Positions 62,910 through 64,000 of a DNA stretch of 64,000 bases are shown here, piece after piece. Every line of letters begins with the position of its first letter. Within the stretch, counting starts at the first letter, position 1. The DNA is taken from contig NZ_MAOE01000001.1 of the NCBI RefSeq assembly GCF_001884185.1, positions 62,001 to 126,000 of the forward strand. The letters are read 5' to 3'. The position numbers and the translations under genes are program-made. The notes under the pieces are model-generated. The model had not been told where the DNA came from, searched no databases, and worked only from the letters and a program-made list of their open reading frames with translations. This stretch comes from Bacillus albus. GTDB lineage: Bacteria > Bacillota > Bacilli > Bacillales > Bacillaceae_G.

Positions 62910-63738
62910 TCATGTAAATACTTTATCTATACCTTCTCGTTCATAATCTGGAATCCACTCTTTATATTTCTCATATAAATTTCGTATTGTTTCTTTATTC
63001 TTCGCAATTACTTCACATCCTCTATCATCGTATATAAACATGATAATATCTTTCGTTACATTTATAAGAAATACATCTGGATAAGAAATCTCTTTTTTGC
63101 ATCCATAACGAGGATAAAGACCTGGAAAATCTTCATGATTCGCAGCTTGAATAAGCGATTGGTATTTAATATCTTCTGCAAGGCATTTTAACGAAAATTG
63201 ATATGTACAATATAAATCAGCTTCTTCATCTTCAAATAGAAACGCTAACGTTTCTTGTTTTATTTTGAAATTTAAATTCCTCTTTTTAATAAAGTGAAAC
63301 TTTAATCAGTGGGGGTTTTGTTCATCCCCCCACTGATTATCAGCCCTCACCAATCGGGCTTTTACGGGCAGTTGATCCCCCACCTAACTTCTTTGCTTCC
63401 GCTGAATTTTGAGGTGGGGGTCTTACTGCCCGTTAATGCGGGATAAATTTATTGTATACATTTATTTTCTGCGAATTTTTCACATTTTCCTTTTTAAATC
63501 GATAAACATTTGTTACTAAAAAGACTTCATCTTCTTTTGAAAATATATCTTCAAATAAGTATTTATTATATGTATAAAGTTGAGTGAAGTATTCCCTATT
63601 TACGGCGTCGGTTCTTTCTACATATAGGTCTTTCCCTTTCCCAAAATGAAAATGCAAATGATTTTCCCATTGAAAGTATATATGTGGTACTAATGTAACC
63701 CCAGGAAATGTTTGATTCATATATTCTTTTAATTGCAT
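62910..63738 (-). pseudogene. DUF3885 gene interrupted by a bcr1 element
   Basis: The 5' part (from ATG 63738, site AAAGGGTATAAG) encodes MQLKEYMNQTFPGVTLVPHI... to VYNKF, then FIPH and a stop supplied by bcr1. Beyond bcr1 the same protein goes on with KKRNLNFKIKQETLAFLFED, CTYQFSLKCLAEDIKYQ and PDVFLINVTKDIIMFIYDDR to a stop at 62910. Removing the element and one ATAAA copy joins both halves in frame as a 224-residue DUF3885 protein with no other lesion. DUF3885 function is unknown. The insertion therefore looks recent. Confidence 0.92.
63289..63447. mobile_element. Full-length bcr1 element with 5-bp target duplication
   Basis: A 149-bp body is flanked by ATAAA direct repeats (63289-63293 and 63443-63447; TTTAT on the other strand), the target known for bcr1. 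It is built of nested inverted repeats: agtgggggttttgttcatcc against the cccccactg block, and ggtgggggt against the accccNNcc block. No protein is encoded, so transposition must be in trans. It interrupts the DUF3885 gene. Confidence 0.93.
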
Positions 63739-63751
63739 TCTTATACCCTTT

Positions 63752-64000
63752 CTACTCTATAATTTCTTTTAACTGCCAATATGATTCTTCTAACCAAGGA
63801 TGCAAAACTTTCAACTTATCTTTTCTATCCCACAAATATGAAATATATGCAAAAGCAGCATGTTCTAAAGATTTTTCTAAACCTTTTTTTACTTCTACTA
63901 AATATGGTGGCGCTCCATTTTGATCCCATTCTATTTTATCAGCAACAAATAACACTAAATCCATTTTCGTTGCATGTTTACGTAGTGTAGTATGGCAACA
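63752..64000 (-). CDS. YqeK-like HD-domain hydrolase, 3' part only
   Basis: The gene enters from the right edge; the last 82 codons are present, starting CCHTTLRKHATKMDLVLFVA then DKIEWDQNGAPPYL, and ending SYWQLKEIIE. HTTLRxxAT.MD and ADKIxWDQ are the late HD-domain metal and substrate residues of YqeK (diadenosine tetraphosphate hydrolase). It lies 13 bp before the interrupted DUF3885 gene on the same strand and is probably its operon partner. Confidence 0.82.
   Translation of the reverse strand, partial: CCHTTLRKHATKMDLVLFVADKIEWDQNGAPPYLVEVKKGLEKSLEHAAFAYISYLWDRKDKLKVLHPWLEESYWQLKEIIE

Overview
The window is chromosomal DNA of a Bacillus cereus group bacterium (cereus/thuringiensis/anthracis lineage). 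The evidence is low GC, AGGAGG-type ribosome sites with frequent TTG/GTG starts, bcr1-type repeats (short elements described from this group), the BcpA-SrtD-BcpB pilus operon, a T-box-controlled class I lysyl-tRNA synthetase, and a CwlJ spore cortex hydrolase. It is an accessory-rich stretch: most genes are single or in pairs, strands alternate, and at least ten genes are broken or decayed.

Layout. 0-5.4 kb: 5' end of tenA behind a TPP riboswitch, ddl with an overlapping MocR-type regulator, a homoserine dehydrogenase whose 3' end runs into a bcr1 remnant, and a secreted lipase. 5.6-16.1 kb: a small orphan protein, a lipoprotein and a BceAB-type peptide-responsive ABC transporter with a BceR-like operator (9581-9596). 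The matching BceRS-type two-component pair lies 5 kb away (14435-16122). Between them are a DUF3267 membrane protein, a GNAT enzyme, an ABC-F ribosome-protection protein behind what reads as a ribosome-mediated attenuator, and a DUF6518 gene with a nonsense codon. 16.2-21.7 kb: acetamidase, CwlJ, LysRS1 with its T-box, a DUF2197 zinc protein, and an SMP-30/methyltransferase pair. 21.8-31 kb: a deleted DJ-1/PfpI copy, an orphan second MurE, a methyltransferase, a broken alcohol dehydrogenase, small proteins, a DUF6044 membrane protein and a second MocR regulator. 31-38.9 kb: M3 oligopeptidase, AraC regulator, two aminoglycoside-phosphotransferase-fold kinases, a VOC protein, a methyltransferase and a Nudix hydrolase, with HxlR and HAD-like remnants.

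39.6-41.9 kb is a decayed Tn3-family transposon. It has degenerate ~38-bp inverted ends, a perfect 5-bp target duplication (ATAAA), and fragments of a resolvase and a TnpA C-terminus. It carries a DJ-1/PfpI gene and a WYL regulator as cargo. 42-49.3 kb: MerR regulator, a PadR/HAAS/serine-hydrolase operon headed by a perfect 23-bp inverted repeat, an unusual compact UvrA-like twin ABC ATPase with a long Cys-rich C-terminus, and an AHSA1 protein. 49.5-57 kb: a deleted methyltransferase gene, then the pilus operon bcpA-srtD-bcpB with a divergent AraC regulator. 57-64 kb: a wall-anchored M4 protease, small metabolic genes, a DUF3885 gene split by an intact-looking bcr1 element with 5-bp target duplication, and the 3' end of a YqeK-like HD hydrolase.

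The most notable items are the ABC-F attenuator, the Tn3 derivative with regulator-operator-gene cargo, the bcr1 insertion whose precise removal restores the reading frame, the UvrA-like ATPase, and the probably leaderless padR under a giant palindrome. Start codons were moved from the longest open frame wherever a ribosome site clearly favoured an internal start. Function calls come from motif recognition without database searches.
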